Assembly (NCBI GenBank): GCA_947500545.1
Contig: CANMSO010000002.1
Location: 434,001-498,000 of the forward strand
Reading direction: 5' to 3'
Origin: an uncultured Aquimarina sp.
Lineage (GTDB): Bacteria > Bacteroidota > Bacteroidia > Flavobacteriales > Flavobacteriaceae
DNA: 64,000 bases
Shown: piece after piece, positions 34,016-42,611 of the stretch
Numbering within the stretch: position 1 is the stretch's first letter
Layout of the letters: every line of letters starts with the position of its first letter
Position numbers and translations under genes: made by a program
Notes under the pieces: generated by a model
Databases searched by the model: none
What the model saw: the letters and a program-made list of their open reading frames with translations, nothing else
What the model was told of the DNA's origin: nothing

Positions 34016-35716
34016 ATGATTTCAAGTTTTATGAAGAAAGGATTACTTACTTTTCTGCTTTCACTATCCGTTTTTACAATATTATCAGCACAGTCCATTG
34101 AAAAAAAATGGATTTTAGAGTATAATAAAGAAACATCTAAGGAAAATTATTTTCAATTTGACAAAGGTCAATTTTCATATTCTTTAAGTGACTCTATTGA
34201 ATCCCTAAAAGGAGATTATGTACAACAAAATAATGTTTTATTGTTGTTTCCTGACATTGCAGAAGATTCTATTATAAAGTATAAGATAAACGCTGTCACA
34301 GATTCTACTCTGGTGTTGTCTAAAAATGGAATTTCGTATGCATTTATAGCTCAAAAAGAAATCAAAGAAATTACTCAAGCTACACAAGAAACAAGTCAAC
34401 TTATACCCAATCAAGGATTTTCTTTAGATAGTTTATGGAGAGGATTGTTAGGGATGATTGTACTCTTAATAATTGCATATCTGTTTAGTAGCAATCGAAA
34501 AGCTATAAATTGGAAAACAGTTGGATTAGGTGTCGGGTTTCAATTAATAATTGCTATTGGAGTTTTAAGAGTGCCGTTTGTTCAAATGATATTTGAATGG
34601 GTTGGAGGCCTATTTGTTAGTGTTTTAGACTTTACCAGAGCAGGAAGTAAATTTCTGTTTGAAGGTTTGGTTGTAGACATGGACACCTTTGGTTTTATAT
34701 TCGCTTTTCAAGTATTACCAACTATTATATTCTTTTCAGCGTTAACCTCCTTATTATTTTATTTAGGTATTATTCAAAAAGTAGTAAAAGGCTTGGCTTG
34801 GTTGCTAAGTAAAGCACTAAAGATATCTGGAGCAGAAAGTTTAAGTGTCGCTGGTAACATCTTTTTAGGCCAAACAGAAGCACCTCTATTAATTAAAGCA
34901 TATTTAGAAAAGATGAATAAGTCTGAAATGCTATTGGTTATGATCGGTGGCATGGCAACTGTTGCGGGAGCTGTGCTGGCAGCTTATATCGGGTTTTTAG
35001 GAGGAGACGACCCAGTTTTAAGATTACAATTTGCAAAACACCTATTAGCAGCATCAGTAATGGCAGCTCCAGGAGCAATTATTATTTCCAAAATACTATT
35101 TCCGCAAACAGAAGAAATTAATACAGACGTACATGTTTCTTCAGAAAAAATAGGATCTAATATTTTAGATGCTATAGCAAACGGAACAACTGAAGGCTTA
35201 AGACTAGCTGTAAATGTTGGTGCTATGTTATTAGTATTTGTAGCCTTTATTGCCATGCTGAATGGTATATTAGGTTGGGTTGGAGACATTACCTCAATAA
35301 ATGCTTGGATAGCATCAAATACTGTTTATGAAAGCTTATCTCTTGAACTTATTTTAGGTTACCTTTTTGCACCATTAATGTGGCTGATTGGAATCGCCAA
35401 AGAAGACATAGCTTTAATGGGCCAACTCCTAGGGATAAAATTAGCAGCTAGTGAGTTTGTTGGATATATTCAATTAGCAGATTTAAAAAACCCTGCAAGT
35501 CCTTTACATCTTACCTATAATAAATCGGTAATTATGGCAACCTATATGCTTTGCGGATTCGCAAACTTTGCTTCAATAGGTATACAAATAGGGGGTATAG
35601 GTTCTTTAGCTCCGGGTCAACGAAAAACATTATCCGAGTTTGGTATGAAGGCTCTTATAGGAGGTACTATTGCTTCATTATTATCGGCGACTATAGCAGG
35701 AATGATAATTGGGTAG
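34016..35716 (+). CDS. CNT-family nucleoside transporter with lipocalin-like N-terminal domain
   Basis: A 566-residue protein. A signal-like segment (about 6-25, ending in SAQ) is followed by about 100 residues of beta-rich sequence (EKKWILEYNKETSKENYF onward) resembling a small lipocalin-like domain. A CNT nucleoside:cation symporter follows from about residue 145, with FLGQTEAPLLIKAYLEKM (about 283-300) and GFANFASIGIQIGGIGSL (about 517-534) as the family signatures. A second ATG at 34031 is equally possible. It should import nucleosides and sits before thyA, which fits nucleotide salvage. The extra N-terminal domain is not part of the standard CNT protein. Confidence 0.88.
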   Translation: MISSFMKKGLLTFLLSLSVFTILSAQSIEKKWILEYNKETSKENYFQFDKGQFSYSLSDSIESLKGDYVQQNNVLLLFPDIAEDSIIKYKINAVTDSTLVLSKNGISYAFIAQKEIKEITQATQETSQLIPNQGFSLDSLWRGLLGMIVLLIIAYLFSSNRKAINWKTVGLGVGFQLIIAIGVLRVPFVQMIFEWVGGLFVSVLDFTRAGSKFLFEGLVVDMDTFGFIFAFQVLPTIIFFSALTSLLFYLGIIQKVVKGLAWLLSKALKISGAESLSVAGNIFLGQTEAPLLIKAYLEKMNKSEMLLVMIGGMATVAGAVLAAYIGFLGGDDPVLRLQFAKHLLAASVMAAPGAIIISKILFPQTEEINTDVHVSSEKIGSNILDAIANGTTEGLRLAVNVGAMLLVFVAFIAMLNGILGWVGDITSINAWIASNTVYESLSLELILGYLFAPLMWLIGIAKEDIALMGQLLGIKLAASEFVGYIQLADLKNPASPLHLTYNKSVIMATYMLCGFANFASIGIQIGGIGSLAPGQRKTLSEFGMKALIGGTIASLLSATIAGMIIG

Positions 35717-35815
35717 TTAAGTATCTTGTTTTTTGCGGATGTCATAATTTTCAACAGCCGTTTATAACTATTTTATAATCTTTAGGTTAAACAATATGTC
35801 GAAACCTATTTTTTG

Positions 35816-35823
35816 TATATTTG
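35816..35823 (+). promoter_or_regulatory. -7 promoter element of thyA
   Basis: TATATTTG matches TAnnTTTG, 48 bp before the thyA ATG. No clear -33 partner. Confidence 0.5.
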
Positions 35824-35871
35824 GAAAGCACTATATAATTTTAATGAATAACATAAACAGTAAGAGAGACT

Positions 35872-36696
35872 ATGAGACAATATCTTGATCTTGTGCGTCA
35901 TGTAATGGAGAATGGGAATACGAAAGAAGATCGAACCGGTACAGGAACAAAAAGTGTTTTTGGATATCAAATGCGTTTTGACCTTAGTGAAGGCTTCCCA
36001 ATGGTTACTACCAAAAAACTACATCTTAAATCCATAGTTCATGAACTACTATGGTTTTTGAAAGGAGATACTAATATTGAGTATCTTCAGGAAAATGGAG
36101 TGCGTATTTGGAATGAGTGGGCAGATGAAAATGGAGATTTGGGACCAGTATACGGTCATCAATGGCGAAACTGGGATGGAAATGAAATAGATCAAATAAA
36201 AGAGGTTGTAGAGGCTCTTAAAAATAATCCAGATAGCAGGCGTATGCTAGTATCGGCATGGAACCCAAGTGTGTTGCCAGATACTTCAAAATCATTTTCT
36301 GAAAATGTAGCCAATGGTAAAGCTGCATTACCACCATGCCATGCCTTTTTTCAATTTTATGTGGCAAATGGTAAGTTATCTTGTCAGTTATATCAGCGTA
36401 GTGCAGATATATTCTTAGGAGTGCCTTTTAACATTGCTTCTTATGCTTTGTTTACTATGATGATGGCACAGGTATGTGGTTATGAGGCCGGAGAGTTTAT
36501 TCATACATTTGGTGATGCACATATCTATAATAATCATAAAGATCAATTAGAGTTGCAACTCTCGAGAGAACCACGTAAATTACCTAAAATGATAATCAAT
36601 CCAGAGGTAAAAGATATTTTTGGCTTTGTTTTTGATGATTTTAAATTAGTAGACTATGATCCACACCCACATATTAAGGGTATGGTGGCCGTTTAA
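35872..36696 (+). CDS. thyA: Thymidylate synthase
   Basis: A 274-residue protein; [12 protein letters not shown] (about 20-31), the catalytic Cys in [10 protein letters not shown] (about 159-168), [18 protein letters not shown] (about 181-198) and [10 protein letters not shown] (about 219-228) are textbook ThyA motifs. It methylates dUMP to dTMP using methylene-tetrahydrofolate, yielding dihydrofolate that the DHFR fusion encoded 7 kb downstream would recycle. Confidence 0.97.
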   Translation: MRQYLDLVRHVMENGNTKEDRTGTGTKSVFGYQMRFDLSEGFPMVTTKKLHLKSIVHELLWFLKGDTNIEYLQENGVRIWNEWADENGDLGPVYGHQWRNWDGNEIDQIKEVVEALKNNPDSRRMLVSAWNPSVLPDTSKSFSENVANGKAALPPCHAFFQFYVANGKLSCQLYQRSADIFLGVPFNIASYALFTMMMAQVCGYEAGEFIHTFGDAHIYNNHKDQLELQLSREPRKLPKMIINPEVKDIFGFVFDDFKLVDYDPHPHIKGMVAV

Positions 36697-36719
36697 CCCC
36701 AAATTTAAAACGAGTTATT

Positions 36720-37145
36720 ATGAAAAAACTATTACTAATATTGGTTGCATTAATACCCTTGCTTACTTTCTCCCAGGATGGAATAATTCTATCTCAGGAA
36801 AATGCAAATGAAAAAGGAATTACGCCGCTTTGGCCAAAATGTAATAAATCAAGACAGACACCTACACAATGTTTTGATCAAAAATTAAGAAATCACATTA
36901 TCCAAAATTTTGAATATCCCGAGCTAGCAGTCAGTGAAGCTTTAGAAGGCACAGTAACTGTAGAATTTATTATAAATAAAAAAGGGAAAGTAGAAATTCT
37001 TGAAGTTAAAGGAGCTCACAGATATCTGCAAAGAGAAGCAATTAGAATTGTAAGGACAATTCCTAAAATGGAACCTGGAAAATGGGGTAATAAACCTATT
37101 TCTGTGGCGTATGTAGTTCCGATTACTTTTAGGAAACCACAATAG
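36720..37145 (+). CDS. Secreted TonB C-terminal-domain protein
   Basis: A 141-residue protein with a signal peptide (cut near FSQ, residue 19). Residues about 60-140 form a TonB C-terminal domain: YPELAVSEALEGTVTVEFII, KKGKVEILEVKGAH and YVVPITFRKP. There is no N-terminal anchor beyond the signal peptide and no proline-rich spanner, so it is not a complete TonB. It lies 23 bp after thyA. Role unknown; a periplasmic peptidoglycan- or receptor-interacting protein is possible. Confidence 0.8.
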   Translation: MKKLLLILVALIPLLTFSQDGIILSQENANEKGITPLWPKCNKSRQTPTQCFDQKLRNHIIQNFEYPELAVSEALEGTVTVEFIINKKGKVEILEVKGAHRYLQREAIRIVRTIPKMEPGKWGNKPISVAYVVPITFRKPQ

Positions 37146-37206
37146 TTTATAACATATTTTAACATTGGATTAACCTTGTTAAAAGTCTAGAAAAAATAAA
37201 AATCAG

Positions 37207-37246
37207 TAAATTTGAGTGTATTCGTAAATCGAATACACTTTTTTTT
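37207..37246 (+). promoter_or_regulatory. -7 element and leader hairpin directly before egtB
   Basis: TAAATTTG (37207-37214) matches the -7 consensus. It runs into a 10-bp perfect hairpin AGTGTATTCG / CGAATACACT (37215-37224 with 37230-37239) followed by a T run that ends at the egtB ATG (37247). The hairpin has the form of a Rho-independent terminator for the upstream gene, but its T tract touches the next start codon. Confidence 0.6.
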
Positions 37247-38410
37247 ATGATTATTACAGATAATTTAATTACCTCTTTTCTAAAAACCCGTTCTGATACA
37301 GAGGAACTTTGTGCTCCTCTTGCAATAGAAGATTATGTAATTCAACCCATTGTTGATGTGTCACCTCCAAAATGGCACTTAGGCCATACTACATGGTTCT
37401 TTGAAGAATTTATTTTATCAAAATATTATGGTGATTATAAACGCTTTCACCCTGAATATGCTTTTGTTTTTAATAGCTATTACGAAAGTATAGGAAAAAG
37501 AGTGATCAGAACCAATCGTGGAAATCTTTCCAGACCTACAGTAAGTGAAGTTTATGAATATAGGGATTATGTGACCAGCCATTTACAGGCCTTTCTTGAG
37601 GGAAATAATGATTATAAGATTCAGGAATTAGTAGAGATCGGTATTCATCATGAAAAACAACATCAAGAACTTTTATTGACAGATATAAAATATATACTTG
37701 GTAATAACCCATTACTTCCTAAGTATAATGAAACGTTTACAGAAAATACTATTTCTGATCAAGAACCAGAATATATTACCATAGATGAAGGAGTTTATGA
37801 AATAGGATATAAAGGAAATGATTTTTGTTATGATAATGAACTAGGAGTACATAAGGTATTCCTTCAGGAATATAATATTTGTAGCAGATTAGTATCCAAT
37901 AAAGAATATCTTCAATTTATTAATGATGGTGGTTATAAAAATAGTTTGCTATGGCATGCTGAAGCTTGGGATTGGATCAATAATGAAAACATAAGTACGC
38001 CACTATATTGGCATCATATAGATGGGAAATACCAACAATATACTTTGCAAGGATTAAAAGATTTGAACCCAGAAGCATCGTTGACTCATATCTCGTATTA
38101 TGAAGCATTTGCCTTTAGTCAATGGAAAGGGGAACGTTTGCCTACAGAGTTTGAATGGGAAGTAGCACAGCCTTATTTTAAGTGGGGTGAACGATGGGAA
38201 TGGACTGAAAGTGCCTATTCTCCCTATCCAAATTATAAAAAAGCGGCTGGAGCACTAGGTGAGTATAACGGAAAATTTATGGTGAACCAAAAAGTGCTTA
38301 GAGGTGGATCTGTTGCCACAGCTCAAAATCATACAAGACCTACATATCGTAATTTTTTTCACCCACATTTAAGATGGCAATTCACAGGTTTAAGACTTGT
38401 GAAGGATTAA
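37247..38410 (+). CDS. egtB: Ergothioneine biosynthesis sulfoxide synthase EgtB
   Basis: A 387-residue protein. The DinB-like N-terminal domain has WHLGHTTWFFEEF (about 44-56) and the iron-binding H135xxxH139xE141 in HHEKQHQELL. The C-terminal FGE-sulfatase domain has YYEAFAFSQWKGERLPTEFE (about 285-304) and ends in LRGGSVAT and FFHPHLRWQFTGLRL. EgtB joins a thiol donor to N-trimethylhistidine using iron and oxygen. The histidine methyltransferase gene egtD follows at 17 bp, which argues for ergothioneine rather than ovothiol. No egtA, egtC or egtE is nearby, so the thiol donor may be cysteine. Confidence 0.92.
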   Translation: MIITDNLITSFLKTRSDTEELCAPLAIEDYVIQPIVDVSPPKWHLGHTTWFFEEFILSKYYGDYKRFHPEYAFVFNSYYESIGKRVIRTNRGNLSRPTVSEVYEYRDYVTSHLQAFLEGNNDYKIQELVEIGIHHEKQHQELLLTDIKYILGNNPLLPKYNETFTENTISDQEPEYITIDEGVYEIGYKGNDFCYDNELGVHKVFLQEYNICSRLVSNKEYLQFINDGGYKNSLLWHAEAWDWINNENISTPLYWHHIDGKYQQYTLQGLKDLNPEASLTHISYYEAFAFSQWKGERLPTEFEWEVAQPYFKWGERWEWTESAYSPYPNYKKAAGALGEYNGKFMVNQKVLRGGSVATAQNHTRPTYRNFFHPHLRWQFTGLRLVKD

Positions 38411-38427
38411 TAATTCTATTCTATTAT

Positions 38428-39399
38428 ATGAATTCTAAGGATCAAAAAGTATTAGTTTCGACTTTCGAAAAGGAAGTTTATGAAGGATTGACTGCATTTC
38501 CAAAATATTTATCATCAAAATATTTTTATGACGAAATAGGGGATGAGCTTTTTCAACAGATTATGGCGCTACCAGAATACTACCTTACTAGGGCGGAGTA
38601 TGAAATTTTTGAAACGAATAAATCAGGAATTATACGAAGTTTTGATGCCCTTAAAAAAGGATTCGATTTAATAGAACTGGGAGCAGGAGATGGGAAAAAG
38701 ACAAAAGTATTATTAAAAGAGTTACAAGAACAGGAATATGATTATACCTATGTTCCTATCGATATAAGCCAAAATGCAGTAGATGGATTAGTAAAAAATC
38801 TAAACCTTGAAATGCCAGAAGTATCGGTTCAGGGGCAAATAGGAGAGTATTTCGAAGTTTTGGATCGTTTGCAGCATATTAGTGATCGTAAAAAAGTGAT
38901 CATGGTTTTGGGGTCCAATATTGGAAACTTATTGCATCCAAGAGCTATTCAGTTTTTAAAAAAATTATGCAAGGCAATGCATCCTGATGACCTTTTATTT
39001 ATGGGTTTTGATCAAAAAAAGCATCCGCAGAAAGTTTTGGATGCATATAACGACAAATCTGGTGTGACGGCAGCTTTTAACAAGAATGTTCTGGCAAGAA
39101 TCAATAAAGAACTTAACGGTAATTTTGATCTTGATAAATTCATGCACTGGGAGACATATGATCCCGAGAGTGGAACCGCCAAAAGTTATCTAGTAAGTAA
39201 AGAGAAGCAAACCGTAGATATTGACAATCTATCGTTGCAAGTTCATTTTGAAGCCTGGGAGAGTATACATACTGAAATTTCTCAAAAATATGACGATGAT
39301 ATAGTAAAATGGCTTGCAAAAGAATCAGGCTTGAAAATTGTAGAATCTTTCTCAGATGAGAATGGTGATTATAAAGATTATGTACTTACAAAAGCTTAA
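38428..39399 (+). CDS. egtD: L-histidine N-alpha-methyltransferase EgtD
   Basis: A 323-residue protein started at ATG 38428 (MNSKDQKVLVSTFEKEVYEG), rather than an in-frame ATG inside egtB. YDEIGDELFQQIMALPEYYLTR (about 33-54, abbreviated motif YLTRAE) is the EgtD signature; LIELGAGDGKKT (about 79-90) and VMVLGSNIGN (about 152-161) bind SAM. It converts histidine to hercynine, the substrate of EgtB. Confidence 0.93.
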   Translation: MNSKDQKVLVSTFEKEVYEGLTAFPKYLSSKYFYDEIGDELFQQIMALPEYYLTRAEYEIFETNKSGIIRSFDALKKGFDLIELGAGDGKKTKVLLKELQEQEYDYTYVPIDISQNAVDGLVKNLNLEMPEVSVQGQIGEYFEVLDRLQHISDRKKVIMVLGSNIGNLLHPRAIQFLKKLCKAMHPDDLLFMGFDQKKHPQKVLDAYNDKSGVTAAFNKNVLARINKELNGNFDLDKFMHWETYDPESGTAKSYLVSKEKQTVDIDNLSLQVHFEAWESIHTEISQKYDDDIVKWLAKESGLKIVESFSDENGDYKDYVLTKA

Positions 39400-39432
39400 A
39401 TAAAAAAATATAAATACCCTAATTATAGAGAG

Positions 39433-39714
39433 ATGAAAGCAATTTGGAATGGTAAGATAATAGCAGAAAGTAACGATACCAAAGTGATAGAAAATAACCA
39501 CTATTTTCCTCCTGAGACTATTAAACAAGAATTTTTTAAATCAAGTAATACTCATACTAATTGCCCTTGGAAAGGAATGGCATTTTATTATACTCTGGAA
39601 GTAGATGGAAAAGAAAATCAAGATGCTGCCTGGTATTATCCTGAAACAAGTGATCTGGCAAAACAAATTAAAGGTTATGTAGCCTTTTGGAAAGGTGTTG
39701 AGGTTGTAGAATAA
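39433..39714 (+). CDS. DUF427 domain protein
   Basis: A 93-residue protein with the DUF427 pattern: MKAIWNGKIIAESNDT, NHYFPPETI, CPWKGMAFYY (about 48-57), AAWYYPE and VAFWKGVEV at the end. It lies 33 bp after egtD in the same direction and may belong to the ergothioneine operon, though no function is established for the family. A decayed fragment of this gene is found at 42121-42194. Confidence 0.88.
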   Translation: MKAIWNGKIIAESNDTKVIENNHYFPPETIKQEFFKSSNTHTNCPWKGMAFYYTLEVDGKENQDAAWYYPETSDLAKQIKGYVAFWKGVEVVE

Positions 39715-39733
39715 TGTACAACCCCAACTTTTT
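39697..39733. terminator. Terminator at the 3' end of the DUF427 gene
   Basis: A 12-bp stem with one mismatch (39697-39708 with 39717-39728) overlaps the end of the DUF427 gene and is followed by five T. The converging lipoprotein gene ends at 39738, so it may work in both directions. Confidence 0.6.
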
Positions 39734-39737
39734 AGAA

Positions 39738-40679
39738 TTATTTTCTTTCCAAAATACGTATAACGGTAGGTGATAATTCGTTGCTATTGCCTGAGTTAGC
39801 AACACAATTAATATATATTTTTTCACCATCTGGGCTAAATGCCAAATCATTTGGTGTTCTTAACCCAGAAGTTTTTGCATTTCCGTCAGTATTTGTTGCA
39901 CTACCATCTCCAGCAATTACCTCTACAGATTCACCGTCTAAGCTTACTTTATAAATTTGTCCCAAAGAAGCGGCTGTAAGATAAAGTTCACTTTGAAATG
40001 AGGTAATATGAGCATTTCCGGTCGAATTTGGTATCGCTGCCAATATAGAAACATCTCCCGTAGGTGTCACTTCTAGTACATTTCCATCACTAAAGTTCAC
40101 AACATATAAATGTCCTGTATCTTTTACCCAGGTTATGCCGTTTGCACATGCAAAATCAGCACTACTTGCAAATAGAATAGAATCCCCATTTGGAGCTAAT
40201 TTTGTTATCGTACCATTTTGACAACTTAATACATAAATATTCCCGGCATCGTCAATAGTTATTCCGGTAGGTAAGGCTACTGATTCTGTAAAAAGTTCGG
40301 TATTCCCATCCGGATCTATTTTAAAGACTTGGCTTGATCCAAAATTTGACTGATACAAATTACCTTGGGCATCAAAATGATTACCTGTCATACCCGTTGG
40401 GTTTAGACTAGCAAAAAGTTCTGATTCTCCGTTGTCGGGATTGATTTTAAAAATATCGGCGCCATTAATGTTTGCTAAACCAACTCCAAAATCTGCAGCA
40501 TAAATATTTCCATCAGCATCTACATCTAGTCCACCAGTTCCAATTGGTAGAGTGACAAGGGTGGATAACTTGTATCTGATAGGTGGTATTGAGTCATCAT
40601 CAGATGGTATATAATCATCAACCCCGCATGAATAAAATGAAACGGATGTAATTAATAAGAAGACAATAATTTTTTTCAT
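39738..40679 (-). CDS. Lipoprotein with NHL/SMP-30-like beta-propeller
   Basis: A 313-residue protein with a lipoprotein signal ending in SFYSC (Cys18) and an Asp-rich linker. The rest is a repeated propeller with units such as GLDVDADGNIYAADFG, GNHFDAQGNLYQSNFG, GITIDDAGNIYVLS and DLAFSPDGEKIYINC, as in NHL, SMP-30 or strictosidine-synthase-like folds. Likely on the cell surface or in the periplasm; whether it binds a ligand or acts as a lactonase is not evident. Confidence 0.8.
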   Translation of the reverse strand: MKKIIVFLLITSVSFYSCGVDDYIPSDDDSIPPIRYKLSTLVTLPIGTGGLDVDADGNIYAADFGVGLANINGADIFKINPDNGESELFASLNPTGMTGNHFDAQGNLYQSNFGSSQVFKIDPDGNTELFTESVALPTGITIDDAGNIYVLSCQNGTITKLAPNGDSILFASSADFACANGITWVKDTGHLYVVNFSDGNVLEVTPTGDVSILAAIPNSTGNAHITSFQSELYLTAASLGQIYKVSLDGESVEVIAGDGSATNTDGNAKTSGLRTPNDLAFSPDGEKIYINCVANSGNSNELSPTVIRILERK

Positions 40680-40876
40680 CTTGTTTGTTTTTAATTTTTA
40701 GAAATGATTTCTGTTACAAACAAATGAATACAACTTTTAGGTAAGATTTGTTATTCCTTAGAAGCGTTTTATATTTCCCGTCAAGGATTTACATAATTTA
40801 TTTATTATGTTTTAAAAATTTATGTATTTAATACATACTTTCTTTATAAACTTCATAAATGTCTTGTTGAAATATT

Positions 40877-41983
40877 TTATAAAGACTCTTCTGGTTTGTG
40901 TAGTTTATATTCTGAAGGAGTCATTTTAGTGAATTTTTTGAAGGCCTTGTAAAATGATACCCTATTGTTAAAACCGCAAGCATATAATATTTCGGTCATG
41001 TTAAGATTATCATCTTTAATTAGCATTTTTTTGGCCTCCTCAACTCGGTATTTATTAATAAAATCAAAAAAGCTGAGATCAAAATGCTCGTTAATCACTT
41101 GAGACATGTGATGTTTTGAGAGATTAAGTTTTTGGGCTAAATTATTAATTCTTAGTTCACTATCCAGGTAAGGCTTATCTTCTTGTATAAAATTGATCAA
41201 CTTGGATTTTAATTCTAAAGAAATATCCTTGGTAAGTCCTGTCTTCTGATATTTCTTAAAAGGAAGAACTTTGTCCATAGATAAACCATCAAAAACTTTG
41301 GGTTGTAAAAAACCAAAGTATGAAAGTAATCCTGTGAAAAATATCATAGAAAAACCAATGAAGTAGTCGGAGCCTGTTTCTAGTAAATTAAAATGAACCA
41401 AAACAAAATATGATGAAAATGACACGACATAACCGCAAAAAGAATAGCTTAACCAACTCAGCCATCTAGAGTTATTAAAACTTTTGATAATATGCTTAAA
41501 TGAAAAGAAAAGTTGCCCACAATAGAAGAACATTAGCGCTATAATGATTTTAATAAAATGTGGTGTGTAGAAATACACATGATCCCCTAATTTACCGTTG
41601 GTAAGTACATCAATTTTGTCATGAGCAGATAGGAAATAATAAGGTAGATAATTTATTAGAACATATAGTAGAGGTACAAAATGAAGAACATCGATACCTC
41701 TAAATTTATTTTTATGAACGATCCTTCTAATATATAGATATAAAATAGGCCCGTATGAAACCCATGGTATTCTATTTGTTAGACTTAGGTGTATAAAGTC
41801 ATTAGTGTTTAGAAGTTTTGACCAATACAATATATTGTATATAATGTTAAAGCTAAAAAGCATTATGTAAATACCTAACAAAATATTTGCAATTCTATCG
41901 CCTTTCTTTTTTAAGAAAAACAAGATTGCAAAGACAAAAGCTTGAAAAGCGAAAAATAGAAAAATGGTCTCCAAGAAGTTCAT
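40877..41983 (-). CDS. Membrane-anchored AraC-family transcriptional regulator
   Basis: A 368-residue protein. The first about 235 residues contain seven hydrophobic helices, and the last 100 hold an AraC double helix-turn-helix (INNLAQKLNLSKHHMSQVIN, then ILYACGFNNRVSFYKAFKKF and TPSEYKLH). This 7TM-AraC type is common in Bacteroidota and probably senses a ligand in the membrane. It is a single gene; the target is not evident, though the propeller lipoprotein directly downstream on the same strand is a candidate. Confidence 0.85.
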   Translation of the reverse strand: MNFLETIFLFFAFQAFVFAILFFLKKKGDRIANILLGIYIMLFSFNIIYNILYWSKLLNTNDFIHLSLTNRIPWVSYGPILYLYIRRIVHKNKFRGIDVLHFVPLLYVLINYLPYYFLSAHDKIDVLTNGKLGDHVYFYTPHFIKIIIALMFFYCGQLFFSFKHIIKSFNNSRWLSWLSYSFCGYVVSFSSYFVLVHFNLLETGSDYFIGFSMIFFTGLLSYFGFLQPKVFDGLSMDKVLPFKKYQKTGLTKDISLELKSKLINFIQEDKPYLDSELRINNLAQKLNLSKHHMSQVINEHFDLSFFDFINKYRVEEAKKMLIKDDNLNMTEILYACGFNNRVSFYKAFKKFTKMTPSEYKLHKPEESL

Positions 41984-42120
41984 GACTTAAAACTAAGATT
42001 TTTTATTTGAATAAACCAAGATCCTAATTGTAGGTCGAATTGGGGAAAAATGATGAAGAAATGCCGAATGTATATTACAGGTAGAAGCCGGTTCGAATTA
42101 TATTAAAAAAACCTATTGTG

Positions 42121-42194
42121 GCGAACAGAAAAGAAGATCAAGATGTTGTAAATTAAAGGTTGTATGGCCTTTTGAAAAGGTGTTGAGGGTTGTG
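42121..42194 (+). pseudogene. Decayed 3' fragment of a DUF427 gene
   Basis: Positions 42121-42148 align base by base with 39601-39628 of the intact DUF427 gene, and 42150-42194 align with the last codons (about 39664-39708). About 36 bp between them are missing and an extra G breaks the frame (TTGAGGGTTG against TTGAGGTTG). No start codon or upstream coding similarity remains. The relic now forms the left arm of the terminator for the neighbouring leftward gene. Confidence 0.75.
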
Positions 42195-42216
42195 TTTTCA
42201 ACCTCAACACCTTTTT
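42175..42216 (-). terminator. Terminator of the glycogen-binding-domain gene
   Basis: A 17-bp stem with one bulged G (42175-42192 with 42199-42215) 8 bp past the stop of the leftward gene, with T-rich sequence on both sides. Confidence 0.75.
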
Positions 42217-42223
42217 CATAGTA

Positions 42224-42520
42224 CTATAATACTAGTAAACTATTATCCGTTGCAGCAAAGTCGTTCCACTGATATCCATCAGCTTCAAGTTCATTAGTCC
42301 ATTCACCATCTACTACATATTTAAATTCAAATTTATTGTCCTTAGGAAGGTTAACGGTTCCTTTAAAATTTCCGTTTTTTAGTTTTTTAAGTACAGTTGC
42401 TTCTGTATTCCATTTATTAAACTCTCCTGCTACACATACGTTAGTTGCATCCTTGGCGGGAACGGTAAAAGTTACTTTACAGATAGGTTTTGTCTTCAAG
42501 TACTGTTTGGTAATTGCCAT
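42224..42520 (-). CDS. Isoamylase early-set / CBM48-like domain protein
   Basis: A 98-residue protein consisting of a single glycogen-binding-type immunoglobulin fold: VTFTVPAKDATNVCVAGEFN (about 17-36), GTVNLPKDNKFEFKYVVDG and ADGYQWNDFAATDNSLL. Stand-alone versions resemble the AMPK-beta carbohydrate-binding domain. No signal peptide. Partner enzyme unknown. Confidence 0.85.
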   Translation of the reverse strand: MAITKQYLKTKPICKVTFTVPAKDATNVCVAGEFNKWNTEATVLKKLKNGNFKGTVNLPKDNKFEFKYVVDGEWTNELEADGYQWNDFAATDNSLLVL

Positions 42521-42611
42521 AATTTCTAATTATTGGTTAATAAGTTAAATGTGAAATTACAGTAAAATTTCAAAATTAAAAAGAAGGAAGTATCAGATTA
42601 TCAGTTATTTA

